Source: Nocardioides sp.
GTDB taxonomy: Bacteria; Actinomycetota; Actinomycetes; Propionibacteriales; Nocardioidaceae
DNA: 64,000 nt
NCBI GenBank assembly: GCA_002729525.1
Contig: PBYI01000042.1
Coordinates: 62,001-126,000 of the forward strand
Direction of reading: 5' to 3'
The position numbers were made by a program, and so were the translations under genes. Below the pieces are notes generated by a model. It was given only the letters and a program-made list of their open reading frames with translations. It searched no databases and was not told where the DNA came from. Below are positions 48,202 to 56,396 of the stretch, one piece after another; within the stretch, counting starts at the first letter, position 1; every line of letters begins with the position of its first letter.

Positions 48202-49203
48202 ATGAGCACCGATCTCGGCACCCCGCCGGTCCTGAGCCCCGACGAGGCCGAGCGCGCCGTGCTGCTGGCCGCCCCGCGCGGCTACTGCGCCGGCGTCGAC
48301 CGTGCGGTCGTGACCGTCGAGAAGGCGCTCGACCTCTACGGCTCGCCGGTCTACGTGCGCAAGCAGATCGTGCACAACAAGCACGTCGTGTCCGACCTCG
48401 AGTCGCGCGGTGCGGTGTTCGTCGAGGAGCTCGACGAGGTGCCGGCCGGCGCCACCGTCGTCTTCTCCGCGCACGGCGTCTCGCCCGAGGTGCACCGCCA
48501 GGCCGAGGAGCGCGAGCTCAAGACGATCGACGCGACCTGCCCGCTGGTCACCAAGGTCCACCACGAGGCCAAGCGCTTCGCCAAGGACGACTACGACATC
48601 CTCCTCATCGGCCATGAGGGCCACGAGGAGGTCGAGGGCACCGCCGGCGAGGCACCCGAGCACATCCAGCTCGTGCAGGGCCCCGAGGACGTCGCCGGCA
48701 TCGAGGTGCGCGACCCCTCCCGCGTGGCCTGGCTGTCGCAGACCACGCTCTCGGTCGACGAGACGATGGCGACCGTGCACGCGATCCGCGAGCGCTTCCC
48801 CGAGCTGCTCGACCCGCCCAGCGACGACATCTGCTACGCCACGCAGAACCGCCAGCTCGCGGTGAAGGAGATCGCCGCCCGCTCCGACCTCGTGGTCGTG
48901 GTGGGCTCGGCCAACTCCTCCAACTCCGTCCGGCTCGCCGAGGTCGCCCTCGAGGCCGGCGCGGGCGCGGCGTACCGCGTCGACGACGCCTCCGAGATCG
49001 ACGAGGCCTGGCTCGACGGCGTGCGCACCGTGTCGGTCACCTCCGGCGCGAGCGTGCCGGAGGCGCTGGTGCAGGGCGTGCTGGCGTTCCTCGCCGAGCG
49101 CGGCTACCCCGACGCCGAGGCGGTCCACTCCGCGGAGGAGTCGCTGATCTTCGCGCTGCCCAAGGAGCTGCGTCGCGACCTCAAGGCCGCGGGCCGCTCC
49201 TGA
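48202..49203 (+). CDS. ispH: 4-hydroxy-3-methylbut-2-enyl diphosphate reductase
   Basis: 333 residues. Last step of the MEP pathway, giving IPP and DMAPP. The three cluster Cys residues are in [25 protein letters not shown] and [11 protein letters not shown]; the catalytic region [12 protein letters not shown] is present. The 3' end overlaps the convergent GtrA gene by 23 nt. The isoprenoid product feeds polyprenyl-phosphate, which the neighbouring sugar-lipid genes would use, though a functional link is only suggestive. Confidence 0.97.
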   Translation: MSTDLGTPPVLSPDEAERAVLLAAPRGYCAGVDRAVVTVEKALDLYGSPVYVRKQIVHNKHVVSDLESRGAVFVEELDEVPAGATVVFSAHGVSPEVHRQAEERELKTIDATCPLVTKVHHEAKRFAKDDYDILLIGHEGHEEVEGTAGEAPEHIQLVQGPEDVAGIEVRDPSRVAWLSQTTLSVDETMATVHAIRERFPELLDPPSDDICYATQNRQLAVKEIAARSDLVVVVGSANSSNSVRLAEVALEAGAGAAYRVDDASEIDEAWLDGVRTVSVTSGASVPEALVQGVLAFLAERGYPDAEAVHSAEESLIFALPKELRRDLKAAGRS

Positions 49204-49651
49204 CCCGGTCGGCGTCGTCGGGGTCGCCGGGGGCGCCCTGCAGCGGCCACACGACGTACCGGTACGCCGCGAAGTTGGCGACCAGGCTGGCCGAGATCGA
49301 TCCGAGCTTGATCGCGCCCAGCACGACCGCCCGCTCGGGGTCGAGCCCGACCGCCTCCGCGACCGCGGAGAGACCCAGGATCACCAGCGGCTGGAGCACC
49401 CACATCACGGTGCCCGTGGTGGCCAGGAAGAGCAGCGCCTGACGCAGCGTCAAGCGCTGCGCGCGGAAGGTCACCAGCCCGTTGACGACGAAGCTGAACG
49501 TCATGCCGGCGCTGGTCGAGACGAAGTTGGCGAGCAGCAGGCCGACCCCGAGCTCGCCGTGCAGGAGCACGAAGAGTCCGAGGTCGAGGAGGGTGTTGAC
49601 CACGCCGACCGCGGCGAAGCGGACGGCGGTGTGCTGCGCGAGGGACCTCAG
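49181..49651 (-). CDS. GtrA-like membrane protein, probable CTG start
   Basis: 156 residues, four membrane helices: [20 protein letters not shown], then [20 protein letters not shown], a third and a fourth ([14 protein letters not shown]). GtrA proteins are thought to flip polyprenyl-phosphate-linked sugars. No ATG, GTG or TTG occurs in frame between the preceding gene and the first helix. A CTG at 49651 forms a CTGA overlap with the glycosyltransferase stop, in the same style as the GTGA/ATGA overlaps nearby, so CTG initiation is likely. Confidence 0.85.
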   Translation of the reverse strand: MRSLAQHTAVRFAAVGVVNTLLDLGLFVLLHGELGVGLLLANFVSTSAGMTFSFVVNGLVTFRAQRLTLRQALLFLATTGTVMWVLQPLVILGLSAVAEAVGLDPERAVVLGAIKLGSISASLVANFAAYRYVVWPLQGAPGDPDDADRVRSGPRP

Positions 49652-50616
49652 GAGTCGCCCCGGGGGCCGCGGGCCGCGAGCTGCAACGAGTAGAGCGGTC
49701 GGTCCTTCGCCTCGATGTAGACGCGGCCGAGGTAGGTGCCGATCACGCCCATCATGATGAGCTGGATGCCCGACAGCAGGAACATACCGACGCCGAGGAA
49801 CGCCCAGCCGGGCACCGACTGGGACGGCATGAACAGGCGGACCAGGGCGACGTAGATCGCCAGCAGCACCGACAGGCCGGAGATGACGAAGCCGAGGCGG
49901 GAGATCCAGCGCAGCGGCGCGGTGGAGAAGCCGACGATGCCGGAGGCGGCGAACGAGATCATCTTGCGCAGCGGGTAGCCGGTCTCGCCGGCGAAGCGCG
50001 GGTCGCGGTCGAACAGCAGCGCCTCCTGGCGGAAGCCGACGTGCGCGACGATGCCGCGCAGGAAGCGCTCCTGCTCGCGGTAGCGCGAGACCTCGGTGAC
50101 GACCCGGCGGTCCATCAGCCGGAAGTCGCCGGTGTTGCGCGGGATCTCGATCTCGGCCATCCGGTCCAGCAGCCAGTAGAACCACCACGCGGTGGCCTTC
50201 TTGAACCGCGAGTCCTGCCGGGAGCGGCGCTGGGCGTAGATGACGTCGACGCCGTCCTCCCACATGATCACCATCTGCATCGCCACCGACGGGGGGTCCT
50301 GGAGGTCGGTGTCCATCACGATGACGGCGTCGGCCTCCCCGACGGTGTCCAGGCCGGCGGTCACGGCGAGCTGGTGGCCGAAGTTGCGCGACAGGCTCAG
50401 CACGGTCGCCCGCTCGTCGTCGGCGCGGATCTTCAGCAGCCGGTCGAGGGAGTCGTCGCGGCTGCCGTCGTCGACGTACACGAACTCGAAGACCAGGTCC
50501 GGGCGGGTGGTGGTCGCCTCGACGAGGGCGGCGTGGAACGCCTCGACGCTCTCGGCCTCGTTGTAGACCGGGAGGACGAACGCGACCTGACGGCGGGCCT
50601 CGCCGTCACCGGACAT
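49648..50616 (-). CDS. Polyprenyl-phosphate glycosyltransferase (GT2, GtrB/DPM-like)
   Basis: 322 residues. GT-A domain with VAFVLPVYNEAESV, FVYVDDGSRDDSL and the metal-binding VMDTDLQDPP; two C-terminal membrane helices (about 235-300), as in GtrB/ArnC enzymes that transfer sugar from UDP/GDP donors to undecaprenyl phosphate. ATG at 50616 overlaps the upstream gene by 11 nt; an earlier ATG at 50637 is possible. Followed directly by the GtrA gene, the classical pair. Confidence 0.92.
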   Translation of the reverse strand: MSGDGEARRQVAFVLPVYNEAESVEAFHAALVEATTTRPDLVFEFVYVDDGSRDDSLDRLLKIRADDERATVLSLSRNFGHQLAVTAGLDTVGEADAVIVMDTDLQDPPSVAMQMVIMWEDGVDVIYAQRRSRQDSRFKKATAWWFYWLLDRMAEIEIPRNTGDFRLMDRRVVTEVSRYREQERFLRGIVAHVGFRQEALLFDRDPRFAGETGYPLRKMISFAASGIVGFSTAPLRWISRLGFVISGLSVLLAIYVALVRLFMPSQSVPGWAFLGVGMFLLSGIQLIMMGVIGTYLGRVYIEAKDRPLYSLQLAARGPRGDS

Positions 50617-52498
50617 GGGCCTCGCTCTCGTAGTCATGCGTGAGTCCATGCGGTGTCTTCTCCCATCGGTGCGGATCCACCACCACTTGGTACAGCGCCC
50701 GCCATGCGGCGATGCTGTGAAGGAGCCAGTAGACAGGACTGAACACCGCGAAGATGCCGATCCGCCAGTTGTAGCGCCAGGTCGCGGCCGCCGCAGCCGA
50801 CGCGATCATCAGCGCGTTGCCGGCGATGAATGTCGTCACGCTCGTCGACAGCACCCACGACGGCAGCTGGACGCCGATGAAGCGCACACCGATCCACGTG
50901 GTGAGGGTAAGGCCGAGCGCCAGCGGGTAGGCGAGGAAGGCCAGCGGTGTGGCGACGATCAAGCCCAGCAGGCCCACCAGGCCGCCCGGCCCTGCGGTCT
51001 GGAGGAAGTGCACCGGTCGGCGGGTGTTGACCGCGGCGGTCATCAGGTAGCCCTTGATCCAGCGGGTGCGCTGCTTGATCCACGACTTCGTGATGGCGCA
51101 GGCCTCCTCGCCGGTGGAGGAGTCGATCACGGACACCCGGTAGCCCTCGGTGGACGCGCGCAGGCCGGCGTCGGCGTCCTCGGTGACGTTGTACGGGTCC
51201 CAGCCACCCATCGCCCGGAGGATGCCGGTGTCGAAGTGGTTGGAGGTGCCGCCCAGCGGGAGCGGCAGCCCGATGCTGCTCAGGCCCGGGAGCATCGCCT
51301 CGAACCAGTGCGCGTACTCGACGGCGAACATGCGGGTCAGCACGTTGTAGTCGGCGTTGAAGTAGTGCAGCGACGCCTGGACCACCGCCAGCGGCGGCTT
51401 GTCGGTGAGACCGTGGCGCTGCTCGAAGTCGTCCCGCGCGAACTCCATGACCGCCTTGCGGAGCTGGTCGGGGTCGGGACGGTCCTCGGCGTCGAAGATG
51501 ACGACGTACTGGCCGCTGGCCAGACCGAGGCCGTAGTTGCACGCGCGGGGCTTGGTCTGGGGCGTGCCCGGCGGCACCACGACGACGCGCATGAAGTCGG
51601 GCATCGGTAGCCCGCGGGCAGCCTCGATCGTCTCCTCGTCGTCGGCCTCGAGCAGGAGCATCACGTCGAGCTTGTCGTGCGGGTAGTCGAGCGCGCTGAG
51701 GTTGGCGATCACCTTGTGGACCACGTTCGCCTCCTGGTACGCCGGCACGAGGACGGTGTACGGCGGGAGGTCGTCGTCGGAGTCGAACGGGTCCCAGACC
51801 GCGGGCAGCCCGGCCTCGGTGCGCAGGCGCATCTCCTTCAGCGTGCGCGCGGCGTGGCGGTACCGACGCACCGGAGCCACCAGGGCTGCGGCCGCCTTGA
51901 AGACCACGTTCGTCAGGAAGACCACGTTCGCCAGGGCGAGCACGATGACCAGGGTCGAGATCGGGGTGACCAGGAGGAAACCCACGAGCACCCCGATGGC
52001 CACGATGGGCATCGCTCGCTGCCAGGTGGTCAGCCCGGTGGCGGCCGAGGCCTGCGGGTGGCGCAGCGCGAGCTGCTGGGCCGACTCGACGGCGAGGCGG
52101 TCGGAGTGAGCGGTCTCGAGCGCCGCAGCGAGCGCGGCCGGCTCGACGGTACGGACCAGGACCTCCTCGGTGCCCGGCACCAGGTCGCGGGCGACCGCAC
52201 CGGCAGCGGTGAGGGACGCCGGCTCGGCCGCGACGCTCGCGAGCGCTGCGACGGTGAGCACTCCGTCGTGGAGGCTCCACGGCGTCCAGCCGGTCCGGGA
52301 GGCTACGCGCGGACTCATCCGGCGTACGACCACGGGGTCGGACGGGTCGGCCGCCAGGTCGAGCGGCCCGCCGACGTCGATCCGCGGAGGCGGTGGGCTG
52401 ACCGGACGGGCGTCCGGGGCGAGCGGGGACTCGACCAGCAGGACCGATCCCCTGCCGTCGACGAGGCGGAGGTGCTCCTCGGTCTCGGTCGTCGTCAT
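50606..52498 (-). CDS. Processive GT2 (BcsA-like), module copy B
   Basis: 630 residues. Cytoplasmic N-terminal region of about 165 residues keeps only the second half of a GspE-type N domain (VRRMSPRVASRTGWTPWSLH and what follows). Two helices come next, then a GT-A domain with PPYTVLVPAYQEANVV, VIFDAEDRPDPDQ, EDADAGLR and the processivity motif KQRTRWIKG. About four to five C-terminal helices end the chain. No PilZ domain. Overlaps the GT-C-like gene upstream as ATGA. Expected to polymerise or extend a beta-glycan across the membrane; the sugar is unknown. Strongly alike to copy A at 56397. Confidence 0.9.
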   Translation of the reverse strand: MTTTETEEHLRLVDGRGSVLLVESPLAPDARPVSPPPPRIDVGGPLDLAADPSDPVVVRRMSPRVASRTGWTPWSLHDGVLTVAALASVAAEPASLTAAGAVARDLVPGTEEVLVRTVEPAALAAALETAHSDRLAVESAQQLALRHPQASAATGLTTWQRAMPIVAIGVLVGFLLVTPISTLVIVLALANVVFLTNVVFKAAAALVAPVRRYRHAARTLKEMRLRTEAGLPAVWDPFDSDDDLPPYTVLVPAYQEANVVHKVIANLSALDYPHDKLDVMLLLEADDEETIEAARGLPMPDFMRVVVVPPGTPQTKPRACNYGLGLASGQYVVIFDAEDRPDPDQLRKAVMEFARDDFEQRHGLTDKPPLAVVQASLHYFNADYNVLTRMFAVEYAHWFEAMLPGLSSIGLPLPLGGTSNHFDTGILRAMGGWDPYNVTEDADAGLRASTEGYRVSVIDSSTGEEACAITKSWIKQRTRWIKGYLMTAAVNTRRPVHFLQTAGPGGLVGLLGLIVATPLAFLAYPLALGLTLTTWIGVRFIGVQLPSWVLSTSVTTFIAGNALMIASAAAAATWRYNWRIGIFAVFSPVYWLLHSIAAWRALYQVVVDPHRWEKTPHGLTHDYESEAHVR

Positions 52499-54231
52499 CG
52501 GAGTCCCTCCACGATGCGGTAGATGCCGATGTCCTCGACGGCGTAGACGAGCCGGTAGCGGGCGTGGAACTGCGGGTCGAGAGCGAGTCGCGCGGTCACG
52601 CGGTCGAGACCGGTGTCGGTGGCGCTGCCCTCGACCTGCGAGCGGTGCATGAAGACCCACCGGGCGTGCCCGTAGGGGTCGGCGATCGCCTCCTCGAAGA
52701 CGGCGCCCGAGGCCCGGGTGTAGAATTCGTCGATCGGAAGACCCAGGACGGGGGCGACCGAGGACTTGTCGGGTGTCTGGTCCATGAGGATGCCGCCGCC
52801 GTCGTAGTGCTCGCGCAGCCAGCGCGCGGCGTCCTTGGTGTCGACGTACGCGAGGTGCTGGACGTGCGCCTCCTGGATGACCGTCATCCGCTCGTACGGG
52901 TCGCCGAGCCAGTAGAGGTTCTGGAGGACCGTCGCGACGACCACGCCGCCGAGGAGCACGACGTGGGCCGGCCGACCACGGTCCAGCTGCCCGGCGGCGA
53001 CCGCCGTCGACGTACGCCGCCGGGTGAGCGCCGCACCGACGTGGGCGAGGCCGATCGCGGCCAGCACCGACAGCCACGGCAGCGCGGAGAGCACGTAGCG
53101 GTTGTTGTACGCGCCGGGCGGCATCGCGGCGTCGTTGACCATGATGTGCTGCCCGGTGGTGAGGCTGAACAGCAGGAACGCCGTGGTGCTGCCGCCGAGC
53201 CAGGTGACGAGGTTGCGGTCGTCGAGGCGCCACAGCAGCGAGGTGGTGACCAGGCCGACGGCGGCCAGGACCAGCAGCACGATGCCGGAGGTCTCGAGCA
53301 TCGCCCAGCCGAGGACCTTCGAGGAGAGCCCGAGGTTGCCGGCCGTCGTCAGCTCGCCCTCGCGCTCGAAGACGTCGGCGAACGCCGACGCGGAGTACTC
53401 GCCCTGGAGGAACTCCAGCGCGTCACCGAAGACGATCTGGTTGTACGCGACCCACCACAGCACCGCCACGATGCTGGGCACGACGAAGGACAGGGTCCAG
53501 ACGGCTGACTGCCGCACGCCCCGCCCCCGGCGCAGCGAGACGACCGCGACCAGGAACGCACCCGCGAGCACCAGCGGCCAGGCCTCGTACCGGGTGAGCA
53601 CGCCGGCCGCGGCCGGGATGCCGGCGAAGACCGCGAGCTCGCCACCGCTGAGCTGCCGCGGGCTGAACGCCCAGCCGGCGAGCCCGGCGATCGTCATCGT
53701 CAGGCAGGCCAGCAGCACCGGCTCGGTGAGCGCCGTGCTGCTGACGTAGAGCAGGGCAGGGTTGGCCAGCAGCAGCACCAGACCCGCGAGCATCGCCGGG
53801 AGCGGCAGGCCGAGGCGGTGCATCAGTCGCCAGGTGGCGGCCGAGGTCGCGCCCAGGCACAGCGCGCTCACCACGGAGCCGGCCAGGCCGGTGGAGAACA
53901 GCCACATGCTCTGCACCAGCGGCAGCAGCAGCAGGTGGGGGAGCGGCAGCCAGACCGACCCGAGCTGGGCGAGTCCGGGATTCTGGTTGTCGGTGATGCG
54001 CCGGGCGATGGTCAGGTGGGCCATGGCGTCGCCGTAGTCGAGGTTCGTCCCCGCGTGCAGGGTGTACGCCGACGCCGCGGCCGCGCAGGCCACCCCGAGC
54101 AGGAACACCGGCACCGTGCCCGGCACGCGGCGCGCGCGTGACCCGGTCGCGGCCGCGGGTGCCGAGGCTTCCGCGGCCGACGTCGTGCCGACCCGGGTGT
54201 CGACGTCGGCGGGCTCGACGACGTCGGTCAT
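52495..54231 (-). CDS. GT-C-like multi-spanning membrane glycosyltransferase, copy B
   Basis: 578 residues, about 11-12 membrane helices and a soluble C-terminal domain of about 130 residues. The first extracytoplasmic loop has NLDYGDAMAHLTIARRI, with acidic residues where GT-C enzymes (ArnT/PMT types) carry their catalytic Asp/Glu. GTNLDYGD, PGAYNNRYVLSALPW and HYDGGGILMD are shared with the copy at 58346. ATG at 54231 overlaps the BcsB-like stop by one base (TGATG). GT-C enzymes use polyprenyl-phosphate sugars, which fits the GtrB/GtrA genes downstream. Enzymatic activity is inferred. Confidence 0.83.
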   Translation of the reverse strand: MTDVVEPADVDTRVGTTSAAEASAPAAATGSRARRVPGTVPVFLLGVACAAAASAYTLHAGTNLDYGDAMAHLTIARRITDNQNPGLAQLGSVWLPLPHLLLLPLVQSMWLFSTGLAGSVVSALCLGATSAATWRLMHRLGLPLPAMLAGLVLLLANPALLYVSSTALTEPVLLACLTMTIAGLAGWAFSPRQLSGGELAVFAGIPAAAGVLTRYEAWPLVLAGAFLVAVVSLRRGRGVRQSAVWTLSFVVPSIVAVLWWVAYNQIVFGDALEFLQGEYSASAFADVFEREGELTTAGNLGLSSKVLGWAMLETSGIVLLVLAAVGLVTTSLLWRLDDRNLVTWLGGSTTAFLLFSLTTGQHIMVNDAAMPPGAYNNRYVLSALPWLSVLAAIGLAHVGAALTRRRTSTAVAAGQLDRGRPAHVVLLGGVVVATVLQNLYWLGDPYERMTVIQEAHVQHLAYVDTKDAARWLREHYDGGGILMDQTPDKSSVAPVLGLPIDEFYTRASGAVFEEAIADPYGHARWVFMHRSQVEGSATDTGLDRVTARLALDPQFHARYRLVYAVEDIGIYRIVEGLR

Positions 54232-56249
54232 CAGACCTCCTCGGTCTCCGACCGCTCCTGCGCCCGCACGAGGTCCCGGATCTCCCGGTCCCGTCGGCCC
54301 AGCACCAGGTAGCCCAGCAGCACCAGCAGGACGACCGCAGCGGCGCCGCCGACGATCCACCACATGAAGTCGCGGCTCTCCTCGATCTCGGCGTCCTGCG
54401 GGAGGACCGAGTCGGTGGAGACCAGGAACGGCGTGTCCTGCGCCGGGGTGGCCACGAGCAGGTCCTCACGCAGGTTGCGCCACCCGCCGCTGACCGTCGA
54501 CCCGAGCGAGCTCATCAGGGTCGTCGCTCCCGCCCCGCCGTCGCTCCAGGAGCCGAGCACCAGGACGGCCCGGCCCCCGTCGACGACGGTCTGGAGCGCG
54601 GCGAACGGCGAGCCGTCACCCATGCCGAACTCCTGCTCGGCGAAGTCGACGAGACGCATCCGGTCCAGGCGGAGCGGGGCGCCGAGGGCGTCGGTGTCCC
54701 CGGTGGTCGCGCCGACCAGGAGACCGGAGTCGGTGCCGTCGACGAGCTCGTCGGCACCGACCACCCGGACGTCGAGCGGTGCGGCCGCGGCCCGCTGGAG
54801 CGAGGCGACGACCTGGCCGGCCAGGCGGACCTGGTCGACACCGCCGGTCGCCGCGGTGTCGCGCATGGCCACGGGGAGGTCGTGCCCCAGCACCTGCGGG
54901 AACATCCCGAAGCCGGACACCGAGCCGGTGCCGCGGGTGGCCGAGATCGTCGAGGCGTTGCCGTCGATCTCCAGGGTCACCGGGATGCCGCGCCCGTCGG
55001 CGAGGCGGCAGGTGCCCTCGGGCGGCAAGGTGGTGAGCACGAGCTCCAGGCCGTTCTCGGCGACCATCGACGCGCGGTCGACGTCGATCGTCATCTCCAG
55101 CTCGGGGTCGTCGTCGAGCACGGTGGAGGCGACCAGGCGGTCGTTGACGTAGGCGTCGAGGTGCGAGGTGATCCCGTCGGCAGGCGTGTGCACACCCGAC
55201 AGGTCGAGGGTCATCGAGTCGACGGGACCGCCGAAGTAGTCCTGGGCCAGTCCGACGTACGCCCGGGAGACGCCCCAGCCGCCCAGGCCGATCGTGGTGG
55301 GTCCGAAGTCGGCGAGGGTCAGCTCGGTGTCGGGGTCGCTCGCCGGCTCGGTCAGGTCGAGATCGGTGACGCGGGCGGCGCTGGACAGCTTGAGGCCGTC
55401 GGAGCCGAGCGCGCGGGCGGCGTCGCTGAGCGCGGTGCCGGAGCCGGAGACGGTGAGCGTGGGTACGCCGCCCGGTGCCGACACGGAGGTCAGCTGGCTG
55501 GCCGAGCCCTCCTCGATGCGCACGACGCGCAGGCCCGGGTAGGCCTGGTCCTCGACCCCGGTGGGCCGGACGACCTCGACCTTGGTCGGGGCGGGGTAGC
55601 GGCCGGCGAGCGCGGCCACGGCCGTCAGCGCGGCGTCGACGACGTCGGACGACGGGGCGTCGGGCACGACCACCTGGACGGTGTTGACGAGGTCGGGGAG
55701 GAAGGTGCCGGGCGTGGTCGGCCGCTGCTCGCGGCCGGTGAAGTCGAGGACGATGTCGGTCAAGGACACCGTGACACCGCCGAGCACCGAGTCGCAGCCG
55801 CGGCCGTCGCCGGGCAGGTACCGGGCGCTGATGCTCACCGAGCCGTCGTCGTCGACGAGGTCGGCGGTGACCGGCAGGACCATCCGACGCTTCGCGCGGT
55901 CGGCCGAGACACGACGTACCTCGCGGTCGCCCATCCGGATCGCGACCGCGCCGTCCTCGGCACCGCCGCCCTCCGGGGTGTCGACCACCAGGGTCGCCAG
56001 GACCCTCCGGGCCGTGGTGCCGGCCGGTACCGGGATCCGGATGGTGTTGCTGAGGGTGCCGCCGGTGCTCAGCGACTGCGGCACCGGGATCTCGTCGGCG
56101 GCCGAGGAGCCCGCACCGGGCCCGACGAGCGCGGCCAGCCCGAGACCGGTCGCGAGCAGTGCTGCGACGCCTCGTCGGCAGGCAGGTCGTCGGTACACGG
56201 GCCGTGCGTCGGCACGGCAGGCAGCAGCGCGCTTGGTGCGCAAGGCCAT
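54231..56249 (-). CDS. Exported BcsB-like protein, copy B
   Basis: 672 residues. Long basic n-region, then a signal peptide (GVAALLATGLGLAALVGPGAG), a large beta-rich extracytoplasmic region and one C-terminal helix (WWIVGGAAAVVLLVLLGYLV) with a short charged tail. The repeated carbohydrate-binding/flavodoxin-like organisation and the FPQVLGHDLPVAM, LGAPLRLDRMRLVDFAEQEF segments resemble cellulose synthase subunit BcsB. A GTG at 56198 would give a shorter signal peptide. Likely partner of the BcsA-like enzyme, guiding polymer outward. Confidence 0.82.
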   Translation of the reverse strand: MALRTKRAAACRADARPVYRRPACRRGVAALLATGLGLAALVGPGAGSSAADEIPVPQSLSTGGTLSNTIRIPVPAGTTARRVLATLVVDTPEGGGAEDGAVAIRMGDREVRRVSADRAKRRMVLPVTADLVDDDGSVSISARYLPGDGRGCDSVLGGVTVSLTDIVLDFTGREQRPTTPGTFLPDLVNTVQVVVPDAPSSDVVDAALTAVAALAGRYPAPTKVEVVRPTGVEDQAYPGLRVVRIEEGSASQLTSVSAPGGVPTLTVSGSGTALSDAARALGSDGLKLSSAARVTDLDLTEPASDPDTELTLADFGPTTIGLGGWGVSRAYVGLAQDYFGGPVDSMTLDLSGVHTPADGITSHLDAYVNDRLVASTVLDDDPELEMTIDVDRASMVAENGLELVLTTLPPEGTCRLADGRGIPVTLEIDGNASTISATRGTGSVSGFGMFPQVLGHDLPVAMRDTAATGGVDQVRLAGQVVASLQRAAAAPLDVRVVGADELVDGTDSGLLVGATTGDTDALGAPLRLDRMRLVDFAEQEFGMGDGSPFAALQTVVDGGRAVLVLGSWSDGGAGATTLMSSLGSTVSGGWRNLREDLLVATPAQDTPFLVSTDSVLPQDAEIEESRDFMWWIVGGAAAVVLLVLLGYLVLGRRDREIRDLVRAQERSETEEV

Positions 56250-56396
56250 CCCCCCAGGATGCGGTCACCGGCGCGGCCGGGCTTCGGTGCCCAGGGTGCT
56301 GGTGAGTCCAAGTGACGGCCGCGAGCCTAGGGACCGGCCGCGCGTCGCACTTGAATTTCCCAGAGAAGATGACTAGTGGAAGTAAAATCGAGGACA
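56250..56396 (-). promoter_or_regulatory. Promoter region between module copies, with AT-rich patch
   Basis: 147 nt separate copy A (ending at 56397) from copy B. On the minus strand TAGGCT (56329-56324) is a possible -10, about 70 nt before the ATG. Bases 56348-56392 are unusually AT-rich for this genome. GGGGGG precedes the ATG. No T-rich intrinsic terminator is evident for copy A. Confidence 0.4.

Noticed and set aside
45742..49128. An 1128-codon minus-strand frame running through sigma partner, reductase and ispH
   Set aside because: Only frames with family signatures were kept; this one has none and crosses several real genes.
48189..49203. ispH as part of the polysaccharide locus
   Set aside because: It is on the opposite strand, convergent with GtrA, has its own promoter and is a housekeeping MEP gene.
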